Below, in pieces: positions 52,173-64,000 of a stretch of 64,000 bases of DNA. Position numbers and translations under genes: made by a program. Source of the DNA: Deinococcus aetherius (GTDB lineage: Bacteria; Deinococcota; Deinococci; Deinococcales; Deinococcaceae). Numbering within the stretch: position 1 is the stretch's first letter; the number at the start of each line of letters is the position of its first letter. The stretch lies in assembly GCF_025997855.1 (NCBI RefSeq), contig NZ_AP026560.1:3071461-3135460 (forward strand), written 5' to 3'. Below the pieces are notes generated by a model that worked only from the letters and a program-made list of their open reading frames with translations, did not search any database and had not been told where the DNA came from.

Positions 52173-53282
52173 ATGATTCAGCCGTTCACCTCGGACCCGC
52201 TGCGCTGGGTCGCCGAAGACGGCCAGCCCATCCGGGAACTGCCCGCCCGCTTCACGCCCGACGTGCTGCGGGGCCTGCACCGCGACATGGTGCGGGCGCG
52301 GGAGTTCGACCGCAAACTCGTCACCCTGCTCCGTCAGGGCCGCACCACCTTCTACGCCCAGTCGCGGGGGATGGAGGCCACCCAGGTCGGCCTCGCCCGC
52401 TCGATCCAGGTGGGCCACGACTGGGTGTGGCCGTACTACCGCGACCACGCCCTCGGCCTGACGATGGGCGTGCCGCTCCTCGACCTCGTCAGCCAGTGCC
52501 TCGGCACCAACTCGGACCCCAGCCGGGGGCGCCAGATGCCGCACCACTTCGGGGCGGAGCGGCAGAACTTCGTCTCGATCAGCTCCTCCATCGCCTCGCA
52601 GGTGCCGCCCGCCGCCGGGAACGCCCTGGCACAGAAGTACCTGGGCGTAGGCGAGATCACCGTCTGCACTTTCGGGGACGGGGCGACGAGCGAGGGCGAC
52701 TGGCACGCGGGGGTCAACATGGCCGCCGTGAACGGGGCGCCCTGCCTCTTCGTCTGCGAGAACAACCAGTGGGCGATCAGCACGCCTCTCAGAGCCCAGA
52801 CCGCGAGCGAGACGGTCCACGTCAAGGCCCGTGCCTACGGCATGCCCGGCTACCTCGTGGACGGCAACGACATCGTCGCGGTCATGGAGGTGATGTCGTC
52901 CGTCGCGGAGGAGGTGCGGCAGGGAAACGGGCCCGCCCTCGTCGAGTGCCTGACCTACCGGGTCGGCTCGCACTCCAATGCGGACGCCGACGCGGAGAAG
53001 AACTACCGCACGCGTGAGGAGGTGGCCCTCTGGACTGGCCGCGACCCCATCGCCCGGGTCGAGGGGCTGCTGGAGCACCTGGGCCATCCGGTGAGCGCCG
53101 AGGAACGCGCCGACCTGATCGCCGCCACCCACCGCGAGGTGGACGAGGCGGTGCGGCAGGCCGAGGCGAGTGGGCAGCCCGACTGGCGCATCATGTTCGA
53201 GGACGTGTACGCCGACCTGCCCGTCCACCTGCGCGAACAGGCCGCCTTCCTGCGCGCCGAGCAGACGGGGGGGCAGGCATGA
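52173..53282 (+). CDS. branched-chain 2-oxo acid dehydrogenase E1 alpha subunit
   Basis: Thiamine-diphosphate E1alpha of 369 residues: [24 protein letters not shown], the TPP motif [24 protein letters not shown] and [20 protein letters not shown]. It resembles Thermus 2-oxoisovalerate dehydrogenase E1alpha more than pyruvate dehydrogenase. The ATG follows AGGAGG. It overlaps E1beta (ATGA). A TetR-type operator lies upstream. Confidence 0.92.
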   Translation: MIQPFTSDPLRWVAEDGQPIRELPARFTPDVLRGLHRDMVRAREFDRKLVTLLRQGRTTFYAQSRGMEATQVGLARSIQVGHDWVWPYYRDHALGLTMGVPLLDLVSQCLGTNSDPSRGRQMPHHFGAERQNFVSISSSIASQVPPAAGNALAQKYLGVGEITVCTFGDGATSEGDWHAGVNMAAVNGAPCLFVCENNQWAISTPLRAQTASETVHVKARAYGMPGYLVDGNDIVAVMEVMSSVAEEVRQGNGPALVECLTYRVGSHSNADADAEKNYRTREEVALWTGRDPIARVEGLLEHLGHPVSAEERADLIAATHREVDEAVRQAEASGQPDWRIMFEDVYADLPVHLREQAAFLRAEQTGGQA

Positions 53283-54304
53283 CGGTCACCGAGTCCCGGC
53301 CCGCCGACCAGGGGAGCGCCGCCCCCGCGACGCGCACCCTCACCCTGATCCAGGCGGTCACGGAGGCGTTGCGGGAGGAACTCGCCCGCGACGAGCGCGT
53401 CGTGGTCTTCGGGCAGGACGTGGGGGCGCGCGGCGGCGTCTTCCTGGCGACGGCGGGTCTCCAGGCCGAGTTCGGCGAGCGGCGGGTGTTCGACACGCCC
53501 CTCAGCGAGGCGAGCATTGTGGGGGTGGCGGTCGGGATGGCCGTGCGCGGGATGCGGCCCGTCGCCGAGATTCAGTTCGCCGACTATATGGGGCCGGGCT
53601 TCGACCAGATCGTCAGCCAGGCGGCCAAGATTCGTTACCGCTCAGGGGGGCAGTTCACCGCGCCCCTCGTCATCCGCACCCCCTCGGGCGGCGGCGTGAA
53701 GGGCGGGCACCACCACAGCCAGAGCCCGGAGGCGTATTACGCGCACACGCCGGGGCTCAAGGTCGTGATGCCCAGCACTCCCTACGACGCCAAGGGGCTC
53801 CTCAAGGCGGCGATCCGGGGCAGCGACCCCGTTATCTACTTCGAGCCCAAACGGCTGTACCGGGCGTCAAAGGGGGAGGTTCCGACCTACGACTACACCA
53901 TCGAGCTGGGCCGTGGGGCGGTGCGCCGGGAGGGAGGGGACCTCACCCTGATCGGCTACGGCGGCGTGATGCCCGACGTGGAAAAGGCCGCGCAGGCCCT
54001 CTCCGGGGAGGGGGTGGAGGCGGAGGTGATCGACCTTCGCTCCCTGGTTCCCTGGGACCGCGACCTCGTGCTGGGAAGCGTGGAGAAGACCGGGCGGGCG
54101 GTCCTCGTCAGCGAGGCGCCCCGCACCGCCAACTTCATGGGCGAGGTCGCGTACGTGATCCAGGAGGCGCTGTTCGACCGCCTGCTCGCGCCCGTCTCGC
54201 AGGTCGCGGGGTTCGACACTCCCTACCCCTACGTACAGGACAAGGTGTACCTCCCCGGCGCCAACCGGATCGCGGCGGCGTGCGTGAAGGCCCTCACCTA
54301 CTAG
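53279..54304 (+). CDS. branched-chain 2-oxo acid dehydrogenase E1 beta subunit
   Basis: A 341-residue transketolase-like E1beta: [47 protein letters not shown] and the C-terminal [16 protein letters not shown]. With E1alpha it forms the decarboxylating component. It is translated from an ATGA overlap. Confidence 0.93.
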   Translation: MTVTESRPADQGSAAPATRTLTLIQAVTEALREELARDERVVVFGQDVGARGGVFLATAGLQAEFGERRVFDTPLSEASIVGVAVGMAVRGMRPVAEIQFADYMGPGFDQIVSQAAKIRYRSGGQFTAPLVIRTPSGGGVKGGHHHSQSPEAYYAHTPGLKVVMPSTPYDAKGLLKAAIRGSDPVIYFEPKRLYRASKGEVPTYDYTIELGRGAVRREGGDLTLIGYGGVMPDVEKAAQALSGEGVEAEVIDLRSLVPWDRDLVLGSVEKTGRAVLVSEAPRTANFMGEVAYVIQEALFDRLLAPVSQVAGFDTPYPYVQDKVYLPGANRIAAACVKALTY

Positions 54305-54318
54305 CTTAAGGTCAGGGC

Positions 54319-54552
54319 ATGAAACCGGACCTTCTGCGCCCTCTACTCGGCATCCTCGGGCTCGCTATCGGGTTCACCGTGTACCCGCTGGTGAACCGGG
54401 CGCCCGATCCCTGGCCGGACCTCCTTGTCGGCGGCATGTTCGCCCTGCTGGGAGTGAGCGCGTGGGTGTACGCGCGTGGGGAGCGCTGGATTCAGGTCCT
54501 GGGCACGCTGCTGATGGTCTACGGCCTGGCCCGCATGTTGTTTCTGCGGTGA
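54319..54552 (+). CDS. small membrane protein of unknown function
   Basis: A 77-residue protein of three hydrophobic segments (LLGILGLAIGFTVYPLV, LLVGGMFALLGVSAWVYA, VLGTLLMVYGLARMLFL). It sits between E1beta and E2. TAAGGT lies six bases before the ATG, so it has its own leaderless start. No family is recognised; the role of this gene in the operon is unknown. Confidence 0.72.
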   Translation: MKPDLLRPLLGILGLAIGFTVYPLVNRAPDPWPDLLVGGMFALLGVSAWVYARGERWIQVLGTLLMVYGLARMLFLR

Positions 54553-54584
54553 CTTCAACAAGACACAACCAATCGAGGTTCCAA

Positions 54585-56099
<1,515 letters not shown>

Positions 56100-56100
56100 G

Positions 56101-56132
56101 AGCGGTCAGCCGTCAGCTCTCAGCGGTCAGCC
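56101..56132. repeat. short imperfect direct repeat AGCGGTCAGCC
   Basis: AGCGGTCAGCC occurs at 56101-56111 and 56122-56132, with CGTCAGCTCTC between, forming a simple CAGC-rich array after the E2 stop. The remainder of the 56133-56268 gap shows no gene. Confidence 0.6.
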
Positions 56133-56268
56133 TCCCAGGTCGGCCGCCTCGCGGGCGTTTAAATCTCTCCTCAAGGGGCGGTCAAAGGGGCGTCAGCTTA
56201 GGTCTTTAGGATGAACGATCACGGGCACAACTTAGGTTGTGTGCCCTGGATTGGATACAGTGAACCCG

Positions 56269-56733
56269 ATGACCCTCACCCGCACCCTCGCGCTCCTGAC
56301 CATGATCGCCCTCGCCTCCCCGGCGCAGGCGCTGAAGCTGATCATCTGGGACCGCGAACTCCAGACCAAGCTGGGGTACGGCGAGACGACCGGGAAGGGC
56401 ATGACCGTGCAGCTCGTGAAGGACTACACCGGCCCGGTGGTGGCCCTCTTCTCACGCGAGGACGAGGAGAAGGCCGCCGGGCTCTACGCGAGCGTGCAGA
56501 GCCGCTATGACGGCTTCCTGCGGGCCGGTCAGCTCAACCTGGAAACGCCGGGCGGCAGCGTGACCCTGAGGCGCTTTCTGGAGGGGCTCAAGCTCAACCT
56601 GCTGCCCCAGCCCGCCGGGCAGACGCTGCTGCTCCCGGGCCTGCGCGCGGCCACCGACAAGAGCAAGCTCGGCCCGGATAAGTCCAAGGCACCCGCCGAC
56701 CCAGCCACCCCGTCCCCCCAAGGAGACCGCTGA
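56269..56733 (+). CDS. exported protein of unknown function before the response regulator
   Basis: A 154-residue protein with a signal peptide ([22 protein letters not shown]). The body is mostly charged ([30 protein letters not shown]) and the tail is Lys/Pro/Asp-rich. No family recognised. TACAGT lies seven bases before the ATG (a GTG three codons upstream is possible). Its stop abuts the response-regulator ATG, so the three genes are one operon. Confidence 0.72.
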   Translation: MTLTRTLALLTMIALASPAQALKLIIWDRELQTKLGYGETTGKGMTVQLVKDYTGPVVALFSREDEEKAAGLYASVQSRYDGFLRAGQLNLETPGGSVTLRRFLEGLKLNLLPQPAGQTLLLPGLRAATDKSKLGPDKSKAPADPATPSPQGDR

Positions 56734-57393
<660 letters not shown>

Positions 57394-57418
57394 GGGCGTC
57401 CGCTCTAGACTTTCCGGC

Positions 57419-57483
57419 ATGAACCCCGCTCCTGCCCGCCCCGCGACCGACCGCCGGGGCGGGTTTGCCCTGGAGAGGCCAGC

Positions 57484-57487
<4 letters not shown>
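57419..57487 (+). CDS. leader ORF coupled to the histidine kinase
   Basis: A 22-residue [23 protein letters not shown] plus PA. Its stop TGA overlaps the kinase GTG (GTGA). TAGACT lies seven bases before its ATG, so it can be a leaderless translated peptide. Its coding region contains a strong GC hairpin (57435-57463). Confidence 0.55.
57435..57463 (+). other. stable hairpin upstream of the kinase gene
   Basis: CCCGCCCCG (57435-57443) pairs with CGGGGCGGG (57455-57463), followed by TTT. It could slow transcription or hide the kinase ribosome binding region unless the leader ORF is translated. Confidence 0.55.
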
Positions 57488-58875
<1,388 letters not shown>

Positions 58876-59000
58876 GGGGGCCATCCATGAGGTCGGGCTC
58901 ACCGTCTTCCGGGCCTCCGGGATGACTCCCACGTCCGTCCCCGAATGTCCATCACCCGGGAGAAGGAATTTTGTGTGGACGCCGCCCCTATCCTGCCACG

Positions 59001-60077
59001 GTGACCTCCGCCGACCACCTCGCCGAGCTGCGGGCCCTGCTCACCCTGCGCCTGACCCCCCACCTCGGGCCGCGCCGCATCGAGAACCTGCGCCTTCATT
59101 TTGGAAGTGCCGGGGCCGCCCTGCGTGCTCCCCTCACCGCCCTGCGCGCGGTGCCCGGCCTCGACGTGAAGTCGCTGGAGGCCGTCGGCACCCCCAAGGC
59201 GGCCCAGGGGGCGGAGGCCGAGCTGGACAAGGCCCGGGCGGAGGGTGTCACCCTGCTCGGGCGCGGCCTGGAGGGCTACCCGCCCGCCCTCGACGCCCTC
59301 GGCGACCCGCCCCCGGTGCTGTGGGTGCGGGGAGAACTGCCCGACTTTCCGGTCGTCCCGCGTGCGGTGGGGATTGTGGGGACCCGGGGAGCAAGCCCCC
59401 ACGCCCTCGCTCTTACCCGCGCCCTCGCCGCCGACCTCGCGCGGGCGGGCGTGACGGTCGTGAGCGGCCTCGCCCGGGGGGTGGACACCGCCGCCCACGA
59501 GGCGAGCGTGGGGGCCGGGGGAGTCAGCGTGGGCGTCCTCGGCAGCGCCGTGAACCGCGTCTACCCGGCCGAGAACGAGCGGCTGGCGGAGCGCCTCACC
59601 CTGCTCAGCGAGTACCCGCTTGGTACCGGCCCGGCGCAGCATCACTTCCCGACGAGAAATCGCCTCATCGCGGCGCTCAGCGCGGGTGTCGTGGTCGTGG
59701 AGGGGGAGCTGAAGAGCGGGTCGCTCATCACCGCCACCCACGCCCTCGAATGCGGACGCACCGTCTTTGCCGTGCCGGGCCGCGCCGGGGACCCCCGCGC
59801 CGCCGGGCCCCACCGCCTGCTGCGCGAGGGGGCGGTCCTCACCGAGGCGGCAGGCGACGTTCTGACAGAACTCGGCTGGGACGCGGCGCCCGCCGCCCCC
59901 ACCCCCGACCTGCCCCCCGAACAGGCCCGCGCCCACGCCGCGCTGAAGACCCCCGCCACCCTCGACGACCTGCACGCCTCGACCGGCCTGCCCCTGCCCG
60001 AGTTGCAGACCGCGCTCGTGATGCTGCAACTCATGGGGCTGGCCGAGGAGGTCGGCGGGCGCTGGGCGCGGCGGTAG
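59001..60077 (+). CDS. dprA: DNA processing protein DprA
   Basis: Loads RecA on incoming single-stranded DNA during transformation. The 358-residue protein has the Rossmann core [48 protein letters not shown], then [33 protein letters not shown] and a winged C-terminal domain. TATCCT lies six bases before the GTG start. Confidence 0.95.
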   Translation: MTSADHLAELRALLTLRLTPHLGPRRIENLRLHFGSAGAALRAPLTALRAVPGLDVKSLEAVGTPKAAQGAEAELDKARAEGVTLLGRGLEGYPPALDALGDPPPVLWVRGELPDFPVVPRAVGIVGTRGASPHALALTRALAADLARAGVTVVSGLARGVDTAAHEASVGAGGVSVGVLGSAVNRVYPAENERLAERLTLLSEYPLGTGPAQHHFPTRNRLIAALSAGVVVVEGELKSGSLITATHALECGRTVFAVPGRAGDPRAAGPHRLLREGAVLTEAAGDVLTELGWDAAPAAPTPDLPPEQARAHAALKTPATLDDLHASTGLPLPELQTALVMLQLMGLAEEVGGRWARR

Positions 60078-60090
60078 GGGAGGGGAGAGC

Positions 60091-60348
60091 GTGGAGTTGA
60101 CCGAGGCCCGGGTGCGAGTCCTGAGGGCCATGCGTGAAGGCGCCGAACTCGTCATGCACGTCCGGCAGACCGGGCGCGGCCCGTACTACACGCTGGCGGG
60201 CAGGCGGCTGAGCGTGGTGACCCTCAAGGAGCTGGAGGAGTGGAGGTTCGTCGCCCGGGAGGGTGGGCCCGGGCAGACGAGGGCCACCTACACCCTCACC
60301 CCGGCGGGGGAGGCAGCGTTGGCGGACTGGGAGGCGTCGCAGCGGTAA
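60091..60348 (+). CDS. small winged-helix-like protein
   Basis: An 85-residue protein resembling a winged helix: RVRVLRAMREGAELVMHV, then VVTLKELEEWRFVAREG and TYTLTPAGEAALADWE. Its start is GTG, 13 bases after dprA, so the two may be cotranscribed. A DNA-binding role is likely but unproven. Confidence 0.7.
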   Translation: MELTEARVRVLRAMREGAELVMHVRQTGRGPYYTLAGRRLSVVTLKELEEWRFVAREGGPGQTRATYTLTPAGEAALADWEASQR

Positions 60349-60391
60349 ACCCGTGGGTTCACGCGAGGAAGCGAACGGCCCGGGGATAGCG

Positions 60392-60670
60392 TCAGAGGTC
60401 GTCCGTCCCCGTCACCCCTCCGCCGATGCCGCTGACGAGCCCCTCCTCCCGCTCGCGCTCGTCGTCCATGCTGGCCGTGATCGCTTCCGTGTCCTGGGGG
60501 GCGTCGTGGGCGGGGGTGGAGAACGCCCCGACTTCCCCGCTCTCCGGCTCGCCCCCGAAGGCGGAGACTCCATCGACGCTTCCCGCCTCCCCCGGGGCTC
60601 CCGCATGCTCGGGAGTGTCGTCCGTGATGCCCCTCATGCCGCCCGTGGCCGTCGCTCCGTCGTCCGTCAT
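60392..60670 (-). CDS. small acidic hydrophilic protein
   Basis: A 92-residue protein that is mostly disordered, acidic and Gly-rich (MTDDGATATGGMRGITDD start). A ribosome binding site AGGAG lies before the ATG. It resembles in character the ORF before nth. No known family. Confidence 0.62.
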   Translation of the reverse strand: MTDDGATATGGMRGITDDTPEHAGAPGEAGSVDGVSAFGGEPESGEVGAFSTPAHDAPQDTEAITASMDDEREREEGLVSGIGGGVTGTDDL

Positions 60671-60779
60671 CGTCTCTCCTTTCGAGCCCCCTCAGCTTAG
60701 GAATTGCGGGGGACGAACGTCCTGAGGAGGGGTGAAGGGCGGTTGTGGCGCTCCACATCCGTAGGAGAGTGCTCAGCCC

Positions 60780-61274
60780 TCACGCCGAGGTGGCCTGGAG
60801 TTCCCGGAGCTTCCGGAGAACCTCGGCGGCGTGGACGTTGGGAGTGACCTCCCGCCAGCGGTGCGCAATCCGCCCTATGGACGAGATCAAGAAGGTCTCG
60901 CGGCGGGCCAGGGCGACGTCCTCTCCGGGTTCGGGGTCGTCCAGAACCCCGTACAGACGGCTCAGCCCCCCGCTCCGGTCGGAGATCAGGGGAAAGCTCA
61001 GGTCGCACAGGCCCCGGAACTCCGTCTGGCGCTGCCGCGTGTCGCTGCTGACGCCCACGACGCAGGCGCCCGCCGCCTGAAACTCGGGGAAGAGGGCCTG
61101 GAAGCGCCGCGCCTGCATCTGACAGTGGCTGGCCGCCGCCCGGGGAAAGAAGAACAGGATTACCCAGCGGCCCCGCCATCCGGAGAGACCCACGCTGCAC
61201 CCGTCGTTGTCCGGGGCCGTGAAGTCGGGAGCCGGGTCGCCGATCTGGAGCGGTCTCACACCTGGGATCGTCAT
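60780..61274 (-). CDS. peroxiredoxin of the AhpC/TSA-Bcp type
   Basis: A 164-residue thiol peroxidase-like protein: GDPAPDFTAPDNDG, VILFFFPRAAASHCQMQARRF with the peroxidatic Cys (about residue 51), CVVGVSSDTRQRQTEF and FPLISDRSGGLSRLYGV. The usual Thr of PxxxTxxC is Ala here, with Ser next to it, so activity may be altered. A possible resolving Cys is in GLCDLSFP. Confidence 0.88.
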   Translation of the reverse strand: MTIPGVRPLQIGDPAPDFTAPDNDGCSVGLSGWRGRWVILFFFPRAAASHCQMQARRFQALFPEFQAAGACVVGVSSDTRQRQTEFRGLCDLSFPLISDRSGGLSRLYGVLDDPEPGEDVALARRETFLISSIGRIAHRWREVTPNVHAAEVLRKLRELQATSA

Positions 61275-61347
61275 AGCGTGCGCCTATTGTGCCCCGCGCG
61301 GCCCTCTCGGCGAGCCCGAAAAGTTCACGGGGCCGGCGCGGTGGGGG

Positions 61348-61698
61348 TCAGGCGTGCTGCGGCCCGTAGTCCTTCTCCACGTTCACGCGCGGCGGGCCCG
61401 GTAGTTCGACACCCTCCTCACCGCCGTCCACGAGATCGGTGAGCCGCCCGTGCAGGCCCACCATCAGGGTCCCCCCCTCCCCGGAGACCCCTATCGCGGC
61501 CGGGTCCAGGACGACCACCCAGCCGCCGCCCCGCCACTCCACCCGCGCCGTCACCGTGTCGCCGAGGGCCAGGGCCGCGACCTCCAAGTCGTCGAGGCGG
61601 ACGCGGACGCGGCCCGAGACGAAGCGCACCTTCACGGGCCGACCTGCCAGGGAAGCAAGCTCATGGGCCCATGGTAGCGGCGTGGGATGCTGGGGCAT
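61348..61698 (-). CDS. hypothetical protein of about 116 residues
   Basis: A soluble protein of mixed beta structure (VKVRFVSGRVRVRLDDLEVAALALGDTVTARVEWRGGGWVVVLDPAAIGV). The start ATG at 61698 nearly coincides with the divergent epimerase ATG (61697), so one of the two starts may be wrong. No family recognised. Confidence 0.6.
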   Translation of the reverse strand: MPQHPTPLPWAHELASLAGRPVKVRFVSGRVRVRLDDLEVAALALGDTVTARVEWRGGGWVVVLDPAAIGVSGEGGTLMVGLHGRLTDLVDGGEEGVELPGPPRVNVEKDYGPQHA

Positions 61699-62686
61699 GG
61701 CGAAGATGAGCGTTCTGGTCCTGGGCGGCACGCGGTTCGTGGGTCGGCACATCGTGGAGGCCCTCCTGGCGGGCGGGCACCGGGTCAGTGTCCTCACGCG
61801 CGGGCGCACCCCCGACGACCTGCCCGGCCAGGTCGAGCGGCTGCGCGGCGACCGCGACGAGGGAGAGGCGGGCCTCAAAGCCCTGGCGGGGCGGACCTGG
61901 GACGCCTGCGTGGATGTGAGCGGCTACACGCCTCGGCAAGTGCGCGCGAGCGCGGAGATGCTGCGAGACGCGGTGGGGCGGTACGTTTTCGTGAGCACCG
62001 GGAGCGTCTACGCCGAGCAGGACCGCCACCCCGTCCGGGAGGACGACCCCCTCCTCCCCCAGGCCGACGAGGACGTGACCGAGGTGACGGGCGAGACGTA
62101 CGGGCCCCTCAAGGTCACCTGCGAGCGAATCGTGCGGGAGGTGTTCGGGGCGCGGGCGACCATCCTCCGCCCGCAGATCGTGGCCGGTCCCTTCGACCCG
62201 ACCGGGCGCTACACGTACTGGGTGGACCGGGTGGCGGCGGGCGGGGAGTTCCTGGCCCCCGGGGACGGGTCGGACTTCGTGCAGGTCATCGACGCCCGCG
62301 ACCTCGCCCGCTTCACGGTCGGGGTGTTGGAGGGGGACGTTCCGGGCGTCTTCAACCTTTCCGGACCCCGCCTGACCTGGCACGAGTTTCTGGACGTGGT
62401 GCGGGGGGCGACGGGCTCGGACGGCACGCCCGTCTGGGTGGACCCGGCGACGCTGGAGGCGCACGGCGTCGGCTGGCGGGAACTCACCCTGTACATCCCG
62501 GTGAACGGCGAGCAGGGTGGGCTGATGGACATGGCGAACGAGCGGGCGCTGGCGGCGGGGCTCACCCTCACCGACCCGCTGGTGACGGCGCGGGACACCC
62601 GGGCCTGGAGCGAGGACACCCCGCAAAAGGCCCCCCTGTCCCGCGAGCGCGAGGCCGAGGTGCTGCGGGCGGTGCGGGAGGGTTGA
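61697..62686 (+). CDS. NAD-dependent epimerase/dehydratase family protein
   Basis: A 329-residue SDR-extended protein: VLVLGGTRFVGRHIVEALL (NAD-binding), FVSTGSVYAEQDRHPVRE with the catalytic Ser, and YGPLKVTCERI with YxxxK. Substrate unknown; nucleotide sugar is likely. An internal start at 61706 (MSVLVLGG) is equally plausible. Confidence 0.88.
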   Translation: MAKMSVLVLGGTRFVGRHIVEALLAGGHRVSVLTRGRTPDDLPGQVERLRGDRDEGEAGLKALAGRTWDACVDVSGYTPRQVRASAEMLRDAVGRYVFVSTGSVYAEQDRHPVREDDPLLPQADEDVTEVTGETYGPLKVTCERIVREVFGARATILRPQIVAGPFDPTGRYTYWVDRVAAGGEFLAPGDGSDFVQVIDARDLARFTVGVLEGDVPGVFNLSGPRLTWHEFLDVVRGATGSDGTPVWVDPATLEAHGVGWRELTLYIPVNGEQGGLMDMANERALAAGLTLTDPLVTARDTRAWSEDTPQKAPLSREREAEVLRAVREG

Positions 62687-62833
62687 GCCTTCCCTGACAG
62701 CCTGGTGAAGCTGGCCTTGAGGGGCGCTGCACACGATCTTCGAATGGCGCGCGAGGAACGTTGAAAATCGCGGCCTAACCTCCGGGCATCAGGGAAGCCA
62801 AAGGGGCCTACCTGAACGACCGGAGGAAAGACC

Positions 62834-63256
62834 ATGAACAAGCTTGCCAAGACCGCCCTGATCCCCGCTGCCCTCGTCCTGACCCTGAACGGCACCCTGA
62901 ACACGGCCCACGCCCAGACCACCACGGCCACCACGCAGGCCCGCCCCAACGTCCTCTTCCTCGCCGACACCGGCCGCCCGGGTGCGGTGGACGTGTACGT
63001 GGACGGCACGCGGGTCGAGGCGGGCGTGCAGGCGACCGACCGGCCCAGCCTCCTCTTCCTGACTCCCGGCGCCCACGACATCACGGTGAAGACCAGCCTG
63101 AATGGTCAGGTGCTGGCGACGGCCACCCTGAACGTGCTGCCGAACAGCCTCAACGCGGTGAGCCTGCAAAACGACTACGACGCGAACGGAATGGACTACA
63201 CCCTCGCCCTCGTCAGCGGCAGCACCGCCGTGCGCAACCTGGTGAACGCCGATTGA
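62834..63256 (+). CDS. exported DUF4397-like protein
   Basis: A 140-residue protein with a signal peptide (NKLAKTALIPAALVLTLNGTLNTAHAQ). The mature domain shows the DUF4397 pattern PGAVDVYVDGTRVEAGV, LTPGAHDITVKTS. GGAGG lies before the ATG. Paralogous to the lipoprotein at 63419. The 62687-62833 gap holds no other gene. Confidence 0.8.
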   Translation: MNKLAKTALIPAALVLTLNGTLNTAHAQTTTATTQARPNVLFLADTGRPGAVDVYVDGTRVEAGVQATDRPSLLFLTPGAHDITVKTSLNGQVLATATLNVLPNSLNAVSLQNDYDANGMDYTLALVSGSTAVRNLVNAD

Positions 63257-63418
63257 CTGTCCCCATCCCCTCGACTCGGCCCCCGTGAGCCTGGGGGCGG
63301 AGCGTTTCATGAAAGGGAGAGGCTAGGCCGCCTTTAGCGGACCCGTGCGAAGTACGGGCCGAACGGCCCTAGCCTGGCGACCAGAGGCCACAGGCCTACT
63401 CTTCCGGAGGTACTGCTC

Positions 63419-63880
63419 ATGATCACACCCCCGCGCGCCCTGCGCCCCGCCCTCGCCCTGCTGACCCTCGGCGCCGTGGCCCTGGGGACCCTGACGGGCT
63501 GCGCTCCCGCCCAGGCCGGCGTCCAGCCCGCCGGGCCGTCCCTTTCCCCCTACGCCACACGAGCAGACGCCGCCACCCTGGTCTTCCGCACGCAGGCGGC
63601 GCGGGCAGGCGCGGTGGACGTTCTTCTCGACGGAACGCCGATCCTGCGGCAGGTGCGCCCGACGGACTCCTACCGGGTGACCACGCTGTCCCCGGGGCAA
63701 TACAACCTCAGCGTCCGCAACTCGCTGAACGGGGTCCTCCTGGCGGACGTGACCGCCAATCTGCAGGGGAACGAGTCTTACGCGCTGCTCTTCGACCTCG
63801 CCCCGACGGGCGGCGAGGGCATCGAGTACCGCCTGCGGCTCGGCCAGGGCAGCGCCGCCGTGTCCAATCTGGTGTATTAG
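63419..63880 (+). CDS. DUF4397-like lipoprotein
   Basis: A 153-residue protein with a lipobox LTGC after a hydrophobic stretch. It resembles the preceding protein: GAVDVLLDGTPILRQVRP, TTLSPGQYNLSVRNSLNGVLLADV. It is probably anchored to a membrane. The 63257-63418 gap contains no gene. Function unknown. Confidence 0.8.
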   Translation: MITPPRALRPALALLTLGAVALGTLTGCAPAQAGVQPAGPSLSPYATRADAATLVFRTQAARAGAVDVLLDGTPILRQVRPTDSYRVTTLSPGQYNLSVRNSLNGVLLADVTANLQGNESYALLFDLAPTGGEGIEYRLRLGQGSAAVSNLVY

Positions 63881-64000
63881 GGAGCACGGCCCCTCTGGAA
63901 AGGCTTCTCGACCCGGATGGCCCCCTCCTCCCGAGCGGGGTCATTCTGCTGAAAGCCAGAAGGTAGGCCGGGCGGGAAAGGGGCAAAAAGGCCGGGTGGT

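Overview
The window is chromosomal DNA of very high GC content from a member of the Deinococcus lineage. Several things point this way. The gene set includes parAB-rsmG-mnmG, a branched-chain keto acid dehydrogenase operon, bacillithiol genes (bshB1-like, Bdr/YpdA-like), a Pnkp/Hen1 RNA repair set, tandem peptide deformylases with fmt, and many DNA repair genes (photolyase, endonuclease III, a UDG-family protein, DprA). Many start codons sit 5-8 nt after a TANNNT -10 box with no leader, the leaderless architecture typical of Deinococcus. The closest species cannot be named from the sequence alone. I see no tRNA, rRNA, CRISPR array, transposase or prophage.

Layout. 1-5.4 kb: methyltransferase, truA, a LysM/M23 cell-wall protein, an autoregulated-looking padR pair and surE. 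5.5-14 kb: an accessory surface locus with a SARP/AfsR-like regulator divergent from a secreted protein, a PapD-like chaperone, a small exported protein and a 1081-residue usher-like beta-barrel protein; this is the best candidate for an undescribed system. 14-22 kb: small exported and membrane proteins, a frameshifted methyltransferase, an ankyrin protein, glmS with a recognisable glmS ribozyme in its leader, a class II photolyase, a TRIC channel, rpmF and a PPOX-family gene. 22-32 kb: a bshB1-like deacetylase, GNAT and MFS genes, then hen1, two nucleotidyltransferases (the second disrupted) and pnkp, with a WYL regulator/VOC cassette on the opposite strand splitting the RNA repair genes. 32-39 kb: two paralogous hydrolases, a lipoprotein, a TPR protein, def-def-fmt and a LURP-one-like protein. 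39-47 kb: nth with a small acidic ORF, a UDG-family gene, fumC, an MFS pump with a divergent regulator, Bdr and a VanW protein. 47-52 kb: mnmG, a small LAGLIDADG gene, rsmG, parA and parB, with parS-like sites. 52-56 kb: E1alpha, E1beta, a small membrane protein and E2. 56-64 kb: a two-component system with a coupled leader ORF, dprA, a peroxiredoxin, an epimerase and two DUF4397-like proteins.

Two near-identical regulatory modules recur about 18 kb apart (21926-21994 on + and 39999-40068 on -). Each has a TGCATA box, a TTGACW/17/TATTCT promoter with GCAT at the same place in the spacer, and ten bases later the same intrinsic terminator. They should produce only a hairpin-sized RNA. Four +1 frameshifts in short G/C runs, in three genes, may be assembly errors rather than decay.
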